DNA from: Candidatus Skiveiella danica | GTDB lineage: Bacteria; Pseudomonadota; Gammaproteobacteria; Burkholderiales; Burkholderiaceae_C | Direction: 5' to 3' | Assembly: GCA_016721925.1 (NCBI GenBank) | Contig: JADKHE010000013.1 | Coordinates: 1 to 64,000, forward strand | Length of the DNA: 64,000 bases | Shown here: positions 34,064-42,977 of the stretch, in pieces | How positions within the stretch are numbered: position 1 is the first letter of the stretch | How the letters are laid out: each line of letters begins with the position of its first letter | Program-made: the position numbers and the translations under genes | Notes under the pieces: generated by a model | Database searches by the model: none | What the model saw: only the letters and a program-made list of their open reading frames with translations | Told to the model about the DNA's origin: nothing

Positions 34064-35218
34064 ATGAACCTCCCCCACGTCACCGCAAACCTGCGCAACA
34101 TTCTGGTGGGCGTCGCCACTGCGCTGCTGGCCAGCACCTCATCACTGGCCGAACCCGGTGTCACCAACGACGCCATCACCCTGGGCCAGAGCACTGCACT
34201 CAGCGGACCCTTGGGCGACCTCGGGCAGGAGGTGCTCAAGGGATCGAAGGCCTACTTTGACGCCCTCAACGCGAGAGGCGGCATCAACGGCCGCAAGATC
34301 GTTCTGATCTCCAAGGATGACGCCTACGATCCGAAAAAGACCGTTGAAAACGTCGAGGCCTTCATTGCCGGCGGCGAGACCTTCGCGCTGTTCGGCACCT
34401 TCGGAACGCCGAACAACGAGGCCCTGATCCCTGTGGCGTTGAAGGCTGGCATGCCGGTGCTGATGCCCTACACCGGCGCGCCGTCCATCCGCAAACCTGA
34501 ACTGGTGGGCGTGTTCAACCTGCGCGCCAGCTACGCCGACGAGGCGGAAAAGCTGATCCAGCACCTGACAACCATCGGCTTCAAGAAGATCGGCATTGCC
34601 TACCAGAACAACAGTTTCGGCAAGGAAGTGCTGACCGCTGCCACGGCCGCCCTGGAGCAGCGCCAGCTCAAACCGGTGGCGGCCGTATCGGTCGAGAACA
34701 ATGCCAGCGACGCGGCGGCGGCCGCCACCAAGCTGCTCGCAGCCCAACCTGATGCCCTGGTGCTGGGCCTGGCCGGAAAGCCGACCATCGAGGTCATCAA
34801 GAACGTGAACCAGTCGCGCAAGGGATTGCAGATGTACGCCCTCTCGGTGCTGGCCACCGCGGGCAACCTGAAGGCGCTGGGCAACGACGGCAGCGGCGTG
34901 GCCATCAGCCAGGTGGTGCCGTTTCCGAGCAACACCGTCATGCCCCTGGTGCGCGACTATCAGCAAGCGATGAAGGCCGCGGGCGTCAACGAGTTCTCGC
35001 ACCTGAGCCTGGAGGGCTATCTCAATGCCCGCGTCGTGGCCGAAGGCATCCGCCGCGCCGGGCGCAACCTGTCCCGCGAGTCGCTGATCACCTCCCTTCA
35101 GTCGATCAATCGAATGGACATGGGCGGCATGGAGATCGGTTTCGGCAAAGGCGCGTCCAGCGCCTCCAAATTTGTGGAGCTGACCGTGATCAACAGCCAG
35201 GGGCGGCTCGTCAAGTAG
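34064..35218 (+). CDS. ABC transporter substrate-binding protein, LivK type
   Basis: A 384-residue periplasmic binding protein of the branched-chain amino-acid class. Signal peptide: NILVGVATALLASTSSLA, cleaved before EPGVTND. Typical segments are ITLGQSTALSGPLGDLGQEV, NARGGINGRKIVLISKDDAYD, FALFGTFGTPNNEALIPVA, KIGIAYQNNSFGKEVL and ADALVLGLAGKP-like LDALVLG. No permease or ATPase genes are next to it, so it is an orphan component that must pair with genes elsewhere. The ligand may be an amino acid or an aromatic acid; sequence does not decide. Confidence 0.87.
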   Translation: MNLPHVTANLRNILVGVATALLASTSSLAEPGVTNDAITLGQSTALSGPLGDLGQEVLKGSKAYFDALNARGGINGRKIVLISKDDAYDPKKTVENVEAFIAGGETFALFGTFGTPNNEALIPVALKAGMPVLMPYTGAPSIRKPELVGVFNLRASYADEAEKLIQHLTTIGFKKIGIAYQNNSFGKEVLTAATAALEQRQLKPVAAVSVENNASDAAAAATKLLAAQPDALVLGLAGKPTIEVIKNVNQSRKGLQMYALSVLATAGNLKALGNDGSGVAISQVVPFPSNTVMPLVRDYQQAMKAAGVNEFSHLSLEGYLNARVVAEGIRRAGRNLSRESLITSLQSINRMDMGGMEIGFGKGASSASKFVELTVINSQGRLVK

Positions 35219-35258
35219 CGGGTAGCCCGCAGGTGCCGCGGTGGCAGAATGACACCGC

Positions 35259-35399
35259 ATGGTCACCCTGCCCATCATCGATCCCTACCGCGCCGTTCCA
35301 TCGAGCCTGCCGCGGCCGTTCGCCGGTCGGGACGGTTCTGGCGACGGCCGCAAGACCGGCACCACTTCGACGAAGAAGCGGCAAGGCCGCCCAGCGTGA
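35259..35399 (+). CDS. possible small basic protein
   Basis: A 46-codon frame (MVTLPIIDPYRAVPSSLPRP, then a basic Lys/Arg/Thr-rich end TKKRQGRPA) ends ten bases before the TonB-like gene. Its composition is plausible but it has no recognised family and only a weak ribosome site. It could be a leader ORF or chance. Confidence 0.3.
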   Translation: MVTLPIIDPYRAVPSSLPRPFAGRDGSGDGRKTGTTSTKKRQGRPA

Positions 35400-35408
35400 C
35401 GGGATCGA

Positions 35409-36452
35409 ATGTCCACGCTTGAGCTGCAGCCGATGGCCTTGCCCGCGCGCGGCCGGCCCTCGGCGCCCGCCCTGCTGGTGGCTGCGGCCGTGCACCTGGT
35501 CCTGCTGTGGGCCCTGTTGCAGTCGCCGCCGGTGGAGCGCGCAGCGCGACAGGTGATCTACCAGATCCTGCAGCCCGTCACGCGCCCGGTCATCCGACCA
35601 CCACCGCCTGAAAAGCCGCCAGTGGCTCCGCCACAGGCCTTGCGTGTCGAGCCGGTGCGCCCACCTGCACCGAAGGTCGAACCGCCCGTCCAGGCCATCA
35701 CCCGGCCCGTTGCACCACCGGAGGAACCGGTCAACCCACGCAGGCCCAAGCGAGCTGAAACGCTGCCGCCGCAACCCGCTCAAGCCCAGGAACCCAAGCC
35801 GCCATCCCCCGAACCGGTCGAGGCGCCGAAACCACCCGCCCTGCCCGCGGAACCACCACCCGAACCCGCCCCTGCACCCAAACCGGTACCGGCTGAACCG
35901 GCTCCGCCACCTGTGCCCGTTCCCCCACCAGCACCAGCACCAGCACCAGCACCAGCACCAGCACCAGCACCAGCTCCAGCACCAGCACCAGCTCCACCAG
36001 CACCAGCTCCAGCTCCAGCTCCAGCTCCAGCTCCAGCTCCAGCTCCAGCTCCAGCTCCAGCTCCAGCTCCAGCTCCAGCTCCAGCTCCAGCTCCAGCTCC
36101 AGCTCCAGCTCCAGCTCCCGCTCGCCCCGTCGCGATCACGCCCGCACCCATCACAGCAGCGCCGCCAGCTCCGGCCGCCGGCGGTGGTTCGGGGCCGCCC
36201 GGCGCAGCCGGTCTGAACCTGCAGCCGCCCGGTTACCCCTATCTCATGCGCCGCGCGCCGGGCCAGCGCAGCTTGGCCGACATGGCCAACGAGCAGTTGA
36301 ATGCGGGCAAGTACCGCGACAAGCTGGCCGAAGGCATGGCGGGCGCGGCGACACCCGACTGCCTGCGACCATCCGGCGAAAAGGAAGTCCTGACCGGACT
36401 TATGGCCGCACCCCTCATCGCCCAGCGCGCGCTTCAGGAAAAATGCAAATGA
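35409..36452 (+). CDS. TonB-like proline-rich energy transducer without a normal TonB C-terminal domain
   Basis: A 347-residue protein. It has one N-terminal membrane helix (PALLVAAAVHLVLLWALL) and then a periplasm-spanning Pro-rich region of about 220 residues: PPPPEKPPVAPPQALRVEPV style, then about 35 Pro-Ala pairs. The C-terminal 80 residues (LNLQPPGYPYLMRRAPGQRS, LADMANEQLNAGKYRDKLAE) end with two cysteines (PDCLRP, LQEKCK) and do not look like the beta-sheet domain that touches TonB boxes. It is followed by exbB and two exbD genes with a 4-base overlap (ATGA). I infer it is the transducer of this complex, possibly a TolA-like one. Confidence 0.7.
   Translation: MSTLELQPMALPARGRPSAPALLVAAAVHLVLLWALLQSPPVERAARQVIYQILQPVTRPVIRPPPPEKPPVAPPQALRVEPVRPPAPKVEPPVQAITRPVAPPEEPVNPRRPKRAETLPPQPAQAQEPKPPSPEPVEAPKPPALPAEPPPEPAPAPKPVPAEPAPPPVPVPPPAPAPAPAPAPAPAPAPAPAPAPPAPAPAPAPAPAPAPAPAPAPAPAPAPAPAPAPAPAPAPAPARPVAITPAPITAAPPAPAAGGGSGPPGAAGLNLQPPGYPYLMRRAPGQRSLADMANEQLNAGKYRDKLAEGMAGAATPDCLRPSGEKEVLTGLMAAPLIAQRALQEKCK
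35931..36120. repeat. hexanucleotide microsatellite encoding Pro-Ala repeats
   Basis: About 30 tandem copies of CCAGCA/CCAGCT hexamers within the TonB-like gene. The first block is mainly CCAGCA, the second (about 36005-36115) is almost pure CCAGCT. Because the unit is six bases, changes in copy number alter protein length without changing frame. Confidence 0.9.
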
Positions 36453-37408
36453 ACTCCACCCCCCACACTCCTTCCCCATCCGCTACGAAAGCTGTCGAAT
36501 CCCCTATGCCCGATCCTGACCGTCGTACACCAGCACGGCTCCTCGCGTTGACCCTGGCTTTCGGTCTGCTCGGCGCCGCCTGCGGCCTTTCGCACGCCCA
36601 GGCGGCGCCCGAACGCTCGTCCGCTTCTGCCCCGTCGTCAGCGCCGGTCGCTATCGCCGCCCCGGCGCTGACGCCATCGCGCGACCTGCCGTTGATCCGC
36701 CCGCCATCGACCGAATCGCCAGCCGCCCCCTATGGGCTGCAGGCCGTCTGGGAACAGGGCGACCCGGTTGCGCGTGCCACCTTGCTCATCCTGCTGATCA
36801 TGTCGATGGCGAGTTGGTACGTGCTGGTGCGCAAACTGATCGAGCAGGCGCGCATGCGCCGATTGGCCCGAAGCGCCACAGCCTCCCTTACCGATGCGAA
36901 AAGCCTGCGCGAAGCCGCCAACCTGCTGCAGCCGGGCAGCCCGTTCCGTTTCATCGCCGAATCGTCAATGGCCTCCTTGCAGCAACACGACACCGTGGCG
37001 GCGCAGGTTGACCTGAACATGTGGCTCACGCAGAACATCGAGCGCTCGGTAGCCACCGTGCAGAGCCGCAGCCAGGACGGGCTCGCGGTGCTGGCCACCG
37101 TCGGGGCAACCGCCCCGTTCGTCGGCCTGTTTGGCACGGTCTGGGGCATCTACCACGCGCTGGTCAAGATCGGCGCATCAGGACAGGCCTCGATCGACCG
37201 GGTGGCGGGGCCGGTTGGAGAGGCCCTGATCATGACCGCCATCGGGCTGGCCGTTGCGGTGCCCGCGGTGCTGGCCTACAACTGGCTCGTGCGGCGTAAC
37301 CGACTGGCCATGGAGGATGTGCGCGGGTTCGGGTCCGACCTGCACACCCGGTTGCTGGCAGCAGCCAGCGCCAGAGTCGGCGAAACCGGCAAGCCGCCAA
37401 AGGCCTGA
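36449..37408 (+). CDS. exbB: MotA/TolQ/ExbB proton channel protein
   Basis: The channel-forming inner-membrane component that uses the proton gradient to energise the TonB-like protein. I take the ATG at 36449, overlapping the previous stop; an ATG at 36506 directly before a signal-like helix (RLLALTLAFGLLGAACGLSH) is an alternative. After an Ala/Pro-rich periplasmic stretch come three helices: ATLLILLIMSMASWYVLVRK, DGLAVLATVGATAPFVGLFG and GEALIMTAIGLAVAVPAVLA. The family hallmarks GATAPFVGLFGTVWGI and AxxxTxxGLxxAIPA-like segment are present. Length about 320. Confidence 0.9.
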   Translation: MNSTPHTPSPSATKAVESPMPDPDRRTPARLLALTLAFGLLGAACGLSHAQAAPERSSASAPSSAPVAIAAPALTPSRDLPLIRPPSTESPAAPYGLQAVWEQGDPVARATLLILLIMSMASWYVLVRKLIEQARMRRLARSATASLTDAKSLREAANLLQPGSPFRFIAESSMASLQQHDTVAAQVDLNMWLTQNIERSVATVQSRSQDGLAVLATVGATAPFVGLFGTVWGIYHALVKIGASGQASIDRVAGPVGEALIMTAIGLAVAVPAVLAYNWLVRRNRLAMEDVRGFGSDLHTRLLAAASARVGETGKPPKA

Positions 37409-37411
37409 GAC

Positions 37412-37846
37412 ATGGCGATCGGCTTCTTCAAAGGCGGGCGTGACGAGGACGCGCTGCTGGCCGACATCAACACCACGCCGCTGGTGGACGTGATGCTGGT
37501 GCTGCTGATCATCTTTCTGATCACCATCCCTGCCGTGCACACCTCGGTGGCGGTCAGCCTGCCGCGACAGGCCAACCAGGTGCGCGAGACGCGGCCGGAA
37601 AACGTCGTCGTCTCGGTGGATGCCACCGGCGCCACCTACTGGGGCGACCAGCGCCTGCCCGACGCGCGTGCCCTGCAGGAGCGGCTCCAGGCCGCGGCGC
37701 GCCAGCAGCCGCAACCCGAGGTGCATATCCGTGGCGACGCCCGGGCCGATTTTGAAGCGGTGGGCCGCGTGGTGTATGCCTGCCAGACGGCCGGCATCAC
37801 CCGCATCGGCTTCATCACCGAGCCGCCAGCGGCCGGAGCGAGGTAG
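37412..37846 (+). CDS. exbD: ExbD/TolR family protein, first copy
   Basis: A 144-residue single-span protein that partners ExbB. It begins MAIGFFKGGRDEDALLADIN, followed by the membrane helix TTPLVDVMLVLLIIFLITIP, which contains the conserved proton-relay Asp (PLVDVMLV). The periplasmic part has VVVSVDATGATYWGDQRL and VHIRGDARADFEAVGRVVYA. It starts three bases after exbB and is two bases before the second exbD. Confidence 0.92.
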   Translation: MAIGFFKGGRDEDALLADINTTPLVDVMLVLLIIFLITIPAVHTSVAVSLPRQANQVRETRPENVVVSVDATGATYWGDQRLPDARALQERLQAAARQQPQPEVHIRGDARADFEAVGRVVYACQTAGITRIGFITEPPAAGAR

Positions 37847-37848
37847 GC

Positions 37849-38280
37849 ATGGCCATCACGTACCACGATCCGCAGCCTGGGGACGAGCCCTCGGTCATGG
37901 CGGAGATGAACATCACGCCGCTGATCGACGTGATGCTGGTGCTGCTGGTGATGTTGATCATCACGATCCCGATCCAGCTGCATGCGGTCAATGTCGAGAT
38001 GCCGGTGGGCCCGCCCCCGCCCGTGATCGTGGAGCCGGTGGTGGTGGTGATCGGCATTTCTGCCGGTGACCAGCTCAGCTGGAATGGCGAACCAGTGCCT
38101 GATCAGGTCACGCTGCTCAGACGGCTGCAGGACGCGGCAAACCAGGCCGATCCGCCGGAAGTGCATGTGCAACCCGACCGCATGGCCCGCTACGACAGCG
38201 TTGCAGCGGTGCTCTCCACCTCCCAGCGGGTGGGTCTGCCGAAGGTTGGCGTGGTGGGCCTGGAGCAGTTTGCGCCTTAG
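37849..38280 (+). CDS. exbD: ExbD/TolR family protein, second copy
   Basis: A 143-residue paralogue of the preceding gene. The N-terminus EPSVMAEMNITPLIDVMLVL has the same Asp in the membrane helix. The periplasmic part (LSWNGEPVPDQVTLLRRLQD; VHVQPDRMARYDSVAAVLST) differs, so the two ExbD proteins probably form hetero-pairs in the complex. The gene meets the DUF1631 gene tail to tail with a 4-base overlap. Confidence 0.92.
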   Translation: MAITYHDPQPGDEPSVMAEMNITPLIDVMLVLLVMLIITIPIQLHAVNVEMPVGPPPPVIVEPVVVVIGISAGDQLSWNGEPVPDQVTLLRRLQDAANQADPPEVHVQPDRMARYDSVAAVLSTSQRVGLPKVGVVGLEQFAP

Positions 38281-40940
38281 GCGGGACCGGCCAAGGGTTC
38301 GCGAGGGTCCTGTGCCTCGTTCGCGGCGCAGGCCTTGGCCTGCGCTTCTTCCTTCAGGCTGGCCAGCGCATGCGCGACCACCCCGTGTGCGCCCACCGGC
38401 CGCAACCACTGGTGGGCAACCAGACGCCCACAGCTGCGCCGGGTCATGGAGTGGGGACGCCCGCCACGGCTGATGAACATGAACAAGGTGCCGCGCGCGC
38501 TGGCCCAGACCAGTTGCGCGCGCATCCAGCGCTGGCGCGAGTACAGGTTGACCCAACAGCCGGTGGACAGCCCGTCCAGCACCGCCTCAACGCGCTGGTC
38601 GTGGAAGTCCGGGCCGTCATCATGGCCCTCGGCGTGACCCTCAGGGTGCCCTTCGGCCGTCCCCGCCATCGGGAGCGGCACCGGCACGCCAGGCGCCGGC
38701 TGCGCATGGTCACCCACGGCATTCGCGGCCTCCAGTTCGGCGGGGCCGGACGACAGCGTGTCTTCGAAGCCAGCGTCCTCCTGGACGGCCGGTGCCAGCC
38801 AGGGCTGGGCCGCGGCCTTGGGCACTCGCTGCTCGGGGCTGGCCGGCATCAGGTCAGGCTCCAGCGGCATGGCGCCCGACTCCTGGGCATCGCGCTCGGA
38901 TTTCATCCGGCGCAAGCGCAGCACGGGGCCGTGCAGCCGCATCAGCACGTCCATGAAGGCCTCGCGCTCGCGCGCGCCCTGGCCGATCAGGTCCAGCCCG
39001 CTGTTGATCTTGCGCAGCATGCCCGGGATCATGTCCATCAGCTTGGCCGGCTGGCGCAGGGTGAAATCACGTTTGACGCTCCAGACCAGGTCCGAGACCA
39101 CGAGGCCGTAGCCGCGCGGATCGATCTGCCGGTCGCCGTCCACCAGCCGGGCATGCGCCATCGCCAGCGCCCACGGCCCGTACAGGAAATCGAGCACCGG
39201 ACCGGGCACCTTGTCCAGATCAGGCCTGGAGCTCATGTCGTAGGCGATCTGGTCGGCCAGCCCTTGGCGCTCCTCGGCGAAACGCAGGCCATGCAGCAGC
39301 TCGTGCTGGCGGGCTTCTTCCTCGCTGTCGCGCTGGTTCCAGTCTTCCTCCAGCACGGCCAGCGCGCTGTTGAAAGGCTGCGCGCTGTCGATCTTCAGTG
39401 CGTTGAGGCTGGTGAAGGACTTGCGGACCGATTCGAAGAACGACTGGAACTCGGAGCTTTCGGTGTCCTCGTACTTGAAGCTGCGCTGGGCCACCCGCTC
39501 CATCAGCCGGCGCCCGGGGTGGGTCTCCTCGCTGAAGAAGCGCGGGTCGACCATGGCCAGGCGCAGCAGCGAAGGCTCCAGCGCCACGATGGATTCGCGC
39601 ACCGGCACCAGCAGCCGCGGGTCCTGCGCCACCTGGTTCACCAGCTTGCGCACCACCTCCAGGCCGAGCACCTGCCCGACATGGGTGGCCTCTTTCTTCA
39701 GCTCGGCGCGCACCAGGCGGCGCGCCGTGGACTGGGCGTACGCGCCCCAGGCTTCGGGATTCAGCGGGCTTTGGCCGTCGACGCGCCGCTGCGGGTCCAG
39801 CGAGGGCGCGGGCCCTTCCGGGGCCGCCGCGGTCTGCGCCCGAAGCTGGGCCAGCTCCTGGTCGATGCGGGCATAGTAGGACTCGGCCAGCCGGGTGTCA
39901 TGGTCGACCCCGTGGACCAGGAAGTCCTCGTACAGACTGGCGCTGACCTCCAGCGGACCCTGCCCACGCGGGTAGCCCTGTCCGTAGCCCTGTGCGAAGG
40001 CCGATTCGGAGCCCTCCAGCGGATCCATCGGCGCGGCTTCGTAGCGGCCATCGCCGCCCGGGTCGCCGCCATACCCGCCACCCGACCCACCGTCGCCGTG
40101 TCCGGAGCCGTAGCCCCCACCGCCACCGCCACCGCCACCGCCACCGCCACCGCCACCGCCATTGCCCGGGCTCCAGCCACCCCCACTTGATGCTTGCGCC
40201 CCCGAAGCATCCGGCGCTCCGCCCGCGCCCGGGCGCTGCCCGCGCCCGCCACCCGGGGTGCCGCCGCCGGGCGCCGCCACCCAGCGGTAGCTCACCGCCT
40301 GCACATTGGCCGCATTCAGCAGCGCGATCAGGGATTCATAGGTGGACTGCAGTTCACGTCCCAGGGGCACCGCCAGCGCCTTCAGCCAACGGGCGCGGGT
40401 CTCGGGCTCCACGGGGGCGTCGCTGATCAGGTCGCGCAGCGCCCCGGCGAAGACCTCCGGGCGCAGCGGGTTCTGCTCGGGCTGCACGCTGGGCAGGCCC
40501 TGCGCCGCACAGACCAGCGCGTCGAGGTCGGCCATGAGCGCATCCACCTGCAAGCGAAGCTGCTGCGACAGGCGGGCGAACTCGATGTTCTGGGTGATCT
40601 GCGCGTCATCGACCAGGGTCAGGTCGGCAAAGCCGGACAGGCTCGACCCCTGCCCGGCAACCGACGACAGCGTGGGCGTCTCCGCCACCGCACCACCGGC
40701 CTGTGCGGCTCTGAACGCAGTGCGCAAACGGGTGGCGTAGGCTTGCGGCCAGCCAGACCGCTGCTTCAATAGGTCGTTCGTGGCCAGCGCCAGGCGGTCA
40801 CGCACATTCACCGCAACAGTTCCCGCCGCCTCCGCCTGCAGGTTCAAAACGGCTTGGTCGACGCAGCGCTCGAGCGCTCGTGCAGACGACGAAGCAGCCT
40901 CCTCAAAACAACGCTGAAGAATGGAATTTTGCGCGACCAT
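38277..40940 (-). CDS. DUF1631 family protein
   Basis: An intact 887-residue cytosolic protein found in beta- and gammaproteobacteria. Recognisable stretches are KLMDMIPGMLRKINSGLDLI, DFLYGPWALAMAHARLVDGD and the C-terminal FDG-type DUF1631 end VNLYSRQRWMRAQLVWASAR plus GTLFMFISRGGRPHSMTRRS, which resembles the PilZ-like domain often found at the end of this family. Residues about 225-300 are extremely Gly-rich and separate the N-terminal helical part from the core. No catalytic motif is apparent. Role unknown; a link to cyclic-di-GMP through the PilZ-like end is speculation. Confidence 0.8.
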   Translation of the reverse strand: MVAQNSILQRCFEEAASSSARALERCVDQAVLNLQAEAAGTVAVNVRDRLALATNDLLKQRSGWPQAYATRLRTAFRAAQAGGAVAETPTLSSVAGQGSSLSGFADLTLVDDAQITQNIEFARLSQQLRLQVDALMADLDALVCAAQGLPSVQPEQNPLRPEVFAGALRDLISDAPVEPETRARWLKALAVPLGRELQSTYESLIALLNAANVQAVSYRWVAAPGGGTPGGGRGQRPGAGGAPDASGAQASSGGGWSPGNGGGGGGGGGGGGGGGGYGSGHGDGGSGGGYGGDPGGDGRYEAAPMDPLEGSESAFAQGYGQGYPRGQGPLEVSASLYEDFLVHGVDHDTRLAESYYARIDQELAQLRAQTAAAPEGPAPSLDPQRRVDGQSPLNPEAWGAYAQSTARRLVRAELKKEATHVGQVLGLEVVRKLVNQVAQDPRLLVPVRESIVALEPSLLRLAMVDPRFFSEETHPGRRLMERVAQRSFKYEDTESSEFQSFFESVRKSFTSLNALKIDSAQPFNSALAVLEEDWNQRDSEEEARQHELLHGLRFAEERQGLADQIAYDMSSRPDLDKVPGPVLDFLYGPWALAMAHARLVDGDRQIDPRGYGLVVSDLVWSVKRDFTLRQPAKLMDMIPGMLRKINSGLDLIGQGAREREAFMDVLMRLHGPVLRLRRMKSERDAQESGAMPLEPDLMPASPEQRVPKAAAQPWLAPAVQEDAGFEDTLSSGPAELEAANAVGDHAQPAPGVPVPLPMAGTAEGHPEGHAEGHDDGPDFHDQRVEAVLDGLSTGCWVNLYSRQRWMRAQLVWASARGTLFMFISRGGRPHSMTRRSCGRLVAHQWLRPVGAHGVVAHALASLKEEAQAKACAANEAQDPREPLAGPA

Positions 40941-41123
40941 GAATGGCTCGTATTTGTAAGTGAGTTTAACGGCGCAACCCCTTTTGCCCGGGGTTCAATT
41001 GGTTACAAAATGCACCGAAACCTGTCGCAATTCGAGACACTTTGGCGCCGCGGGCCATGCCTTCGCCGCGAGCGCCGGCAGGTTATAAAGGCGCTGCGAT
41101 TCACCAAAAAACGCGGAGACACC

Positions 41124-42674
41124 ATGCACCCCTCGATTCGACGCCAGACCATTGCCGATGCCCTGCGCCGCAGCGCGCTGCGGCTGCCCGCCAAGACGGC
41201 CATCATCTGTGGCCCTACCACCTGGACCTATGGCGAATTCGATGCCCTGGTGAGCCGCCTGGCCGCCGGCCTGGCGACGCGCGGCGTGGAGACGGGTGAC
41301 CGCGTGGCGGTGCTGGCGCGCAACTCTCATGGCTTCGCCGCGCTGCGCTTTGCGCTGGCGCGCCTGGGTGCGGTGCTGGTGCCAATCAACTTCATGCTCA
41401 AGGCCGACGAGGTGGCCTACATCCTGCGCCACGCGGGGGCGCAGACCCTGGCCACCGACAGCGGCCTGGCCGATCTGGCCCGCGCAGCCGCCGCGCTGGA
41501 CACGAAGGTGAAGGATTTCCTCTGGCTGCCGTCGGAAGACCCAAGCGAGCCCGCCCCCGGCATGACGACCTTTGACGAACTCGCCGCCTGCACCGCTCCA
41601 CTGCCCGATGTGCAACTGACCAGCAACGACCTGGCGCAGATCGTCTACACCAGCGGCACCGAATCCACACCCAAGGGCGCGATGCTCACGCACGATGCCG
41701 TGCTGTGGCAGTACGTGAGCTGCGTGGTCAACGCCGAGATCGCCGAGGCCGACCTGGCGCTGCACGCGCTGCCGCTGTACCACTGCGCGCAGCTCGACGT
41801 GTTTTTCGGTCCGGCGATCTACATCGGCTCCACCAACGTCATCACGGCCAAGCCGGTGCCCGACCACCTGCTGCCGCTGATCGCGAAGCACCGCATCACC
41901 AGCTTCTTTGCGCCGCCGACCGTCTGGATCGCGCTGCTGCGCTCGCCCCTGTTCGACACCACCGATCTCACCAGCCTGGCGAAGGGCTACTACGGCGCCT
42001 CCATCATGCCGGTCGAGGTCCTGCGCGAACTGGCCACCCGGCTGCCGAAGGTGCGCCTGTGGAACCTCTACGGCCAGACCGAGATTGCGCCGCTGGCCAC
42101 CATGCTGGGCCCGGACGATCAGCTGCGCAAGCCCGGCTCGGCCGGCCGGGCCGTTCTGAACGTGGAAACCCGCGTGGTGAATGACGACCTGCGCGACGTG
42201 GCGGTGGGTGAAGTCGGCGAAATCGTGCACCGCTCGCCGCACCTGATGCTAGGCTACTTCAACGATCCCGAGCGAACCGCCGCCGCGTTCAGCGGCGACT
42301 GGTTCCACAGCGGCGACCTGGCCATGATCGACGCCGAGCGCTACATCACGGTCGTCGACCGCAAGAAGGACATGATCAAGACCGGCGGCGAGAACGTGGC
42401 CAGCCGCGAGGTGGAGGAAATGATCTACCGCCTGCCGCAGGTCAGCGAGGTCGCCGTGATCGGCCTGCCCGATGCGCGCTGGGTCGAGGCCGTCACGGCC
42501 GTGGTCGTGGTCAAGGCCGGCCAGGCCCTGACCGAGGCTGAGGTCATTGCCCACTGCACCACCCACATGGCCAGCTTCAAGGCGCCGAAGCGCGTGGTCT
42601 TCGCCGACAGCCTGCCCAAGAACCCCAGCGGCAAGCTGCTCAAGCGGGAGTTGCGCCATACGCATGGCGGCTAA
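41124..42674 (+). CDS. AMP-dependent acyl-CoA synthetase / ligase
   Basis: A 516-residue adenylate-forming ligase that activates a fatty or aromatic acid to its CoA ester. I start at ATG 41124 behind a GGAGAC ribosome site. Motifs: P-loop IVYTSGTESTPKGAMLTH, A4/A5 regions ALPLYHCAQL and LWNLYGQTEIAPLATMLG, hinge GDWFHSGDLAMIDAERYITV, VDRKKDMIKTGGENVASREV, and the catalytic lysine in PKNPSGKLLKRELR. The usual TGT of the P-loop reads SGTES. It resembles long-chain or cyclohexanecarboxylate-type ligases of Comamonadaceae; the substrate is uncertain. Transcribed alone. Confidence 0.9.
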   Translation: MHPSIRRQTIADALRRSALRLPAKTAIICGPTTWTYGEFDALVSRLAAGLATRGVETGDRVAVLARNSHGFAALRFALARLGAVLVPINFMLKADEVAYILRHAGAQTLATDSGLADLARAAAALDTKVKDFLWLPSEDPSEPAPGMTTFDELAACTAPLPDVQLTSNDLAQIVYTSGTESTPKGAMLTHDAVLWQYVSCVVNAEIAEADLALHALPLYHCAQLDVFFGPAIYIGSTNVITAKPVPDHLLPLIAKHRITSFFAPPTVWIALLRSPLFDTTDLTSLAKGYYGASIMPVEVLRELATRLPKVRLWNLYGQTEIAPLATMLGPDDQLRKPGSAGRAVLNVETRVVNDDLRDVAVGEVGEIVHRSPHLMLGYFNDPERTAAAFSGDWFHSGDLAMIDAERYITVVDRKKDMIKTGGENVASREVEEMIYRLPQVSEVAVIGLPDARWVEAVTAVVVVKAGQALTEAEVIAHCTTHMASFKAPKRVVFADSLPKNPSGKLLKRELRHTHGG

Positions 42675-42977
42675 GCGGACTTCCGGCAGCGACCGACTTT
42701 GCGCAACAACCGTAGACTTTTGTAAACGCTGTATCCCGACGGCATTCATGCCTTCGCGCTGATGCGGCAGGCCCGCCCGCGTGCGCCGCAGGCGGCTGTC
42801 AGCCCTGGCATGGCCCGCCTTGACGTTTCGTTTGATTACACCCCCTGACGTCTGATTACGGGTGCATCCGGCGTGCCCCCCCTAGCATACCCGCAGGTCA
42901 TTTCATTGACCGGGCCGGACGTGCGTCCTTCCATCGAAGCGCCCCCGGAATTCGGATCACCAAAGGGAGTTTCAGAT
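42675..42977. other. intergenic region before the RTX gene
   Basis: I see no gene here. The last 15 bases before the ATG contain a ribosome site (AAAGGGAG at about 42962). A short region (about 42830-42900) carries repeated GATTACA/GATTACG-like words with a promoter-like appearance, but no reliable element can be named. Confidence 0.35.

Noticed and set aside
35219..35245. A short hairpin (AGCGGGTAGCCCGC) after the LivK-type gene as terminator
   Set aside because: The stem is only five bases and no T-run follows.
35211..36479. A Trp/Ser-rich minus-strand frame opposite the Pro-Ala repeats
   Set aside because: It is only the translation of the hexamer repeat in another frame.
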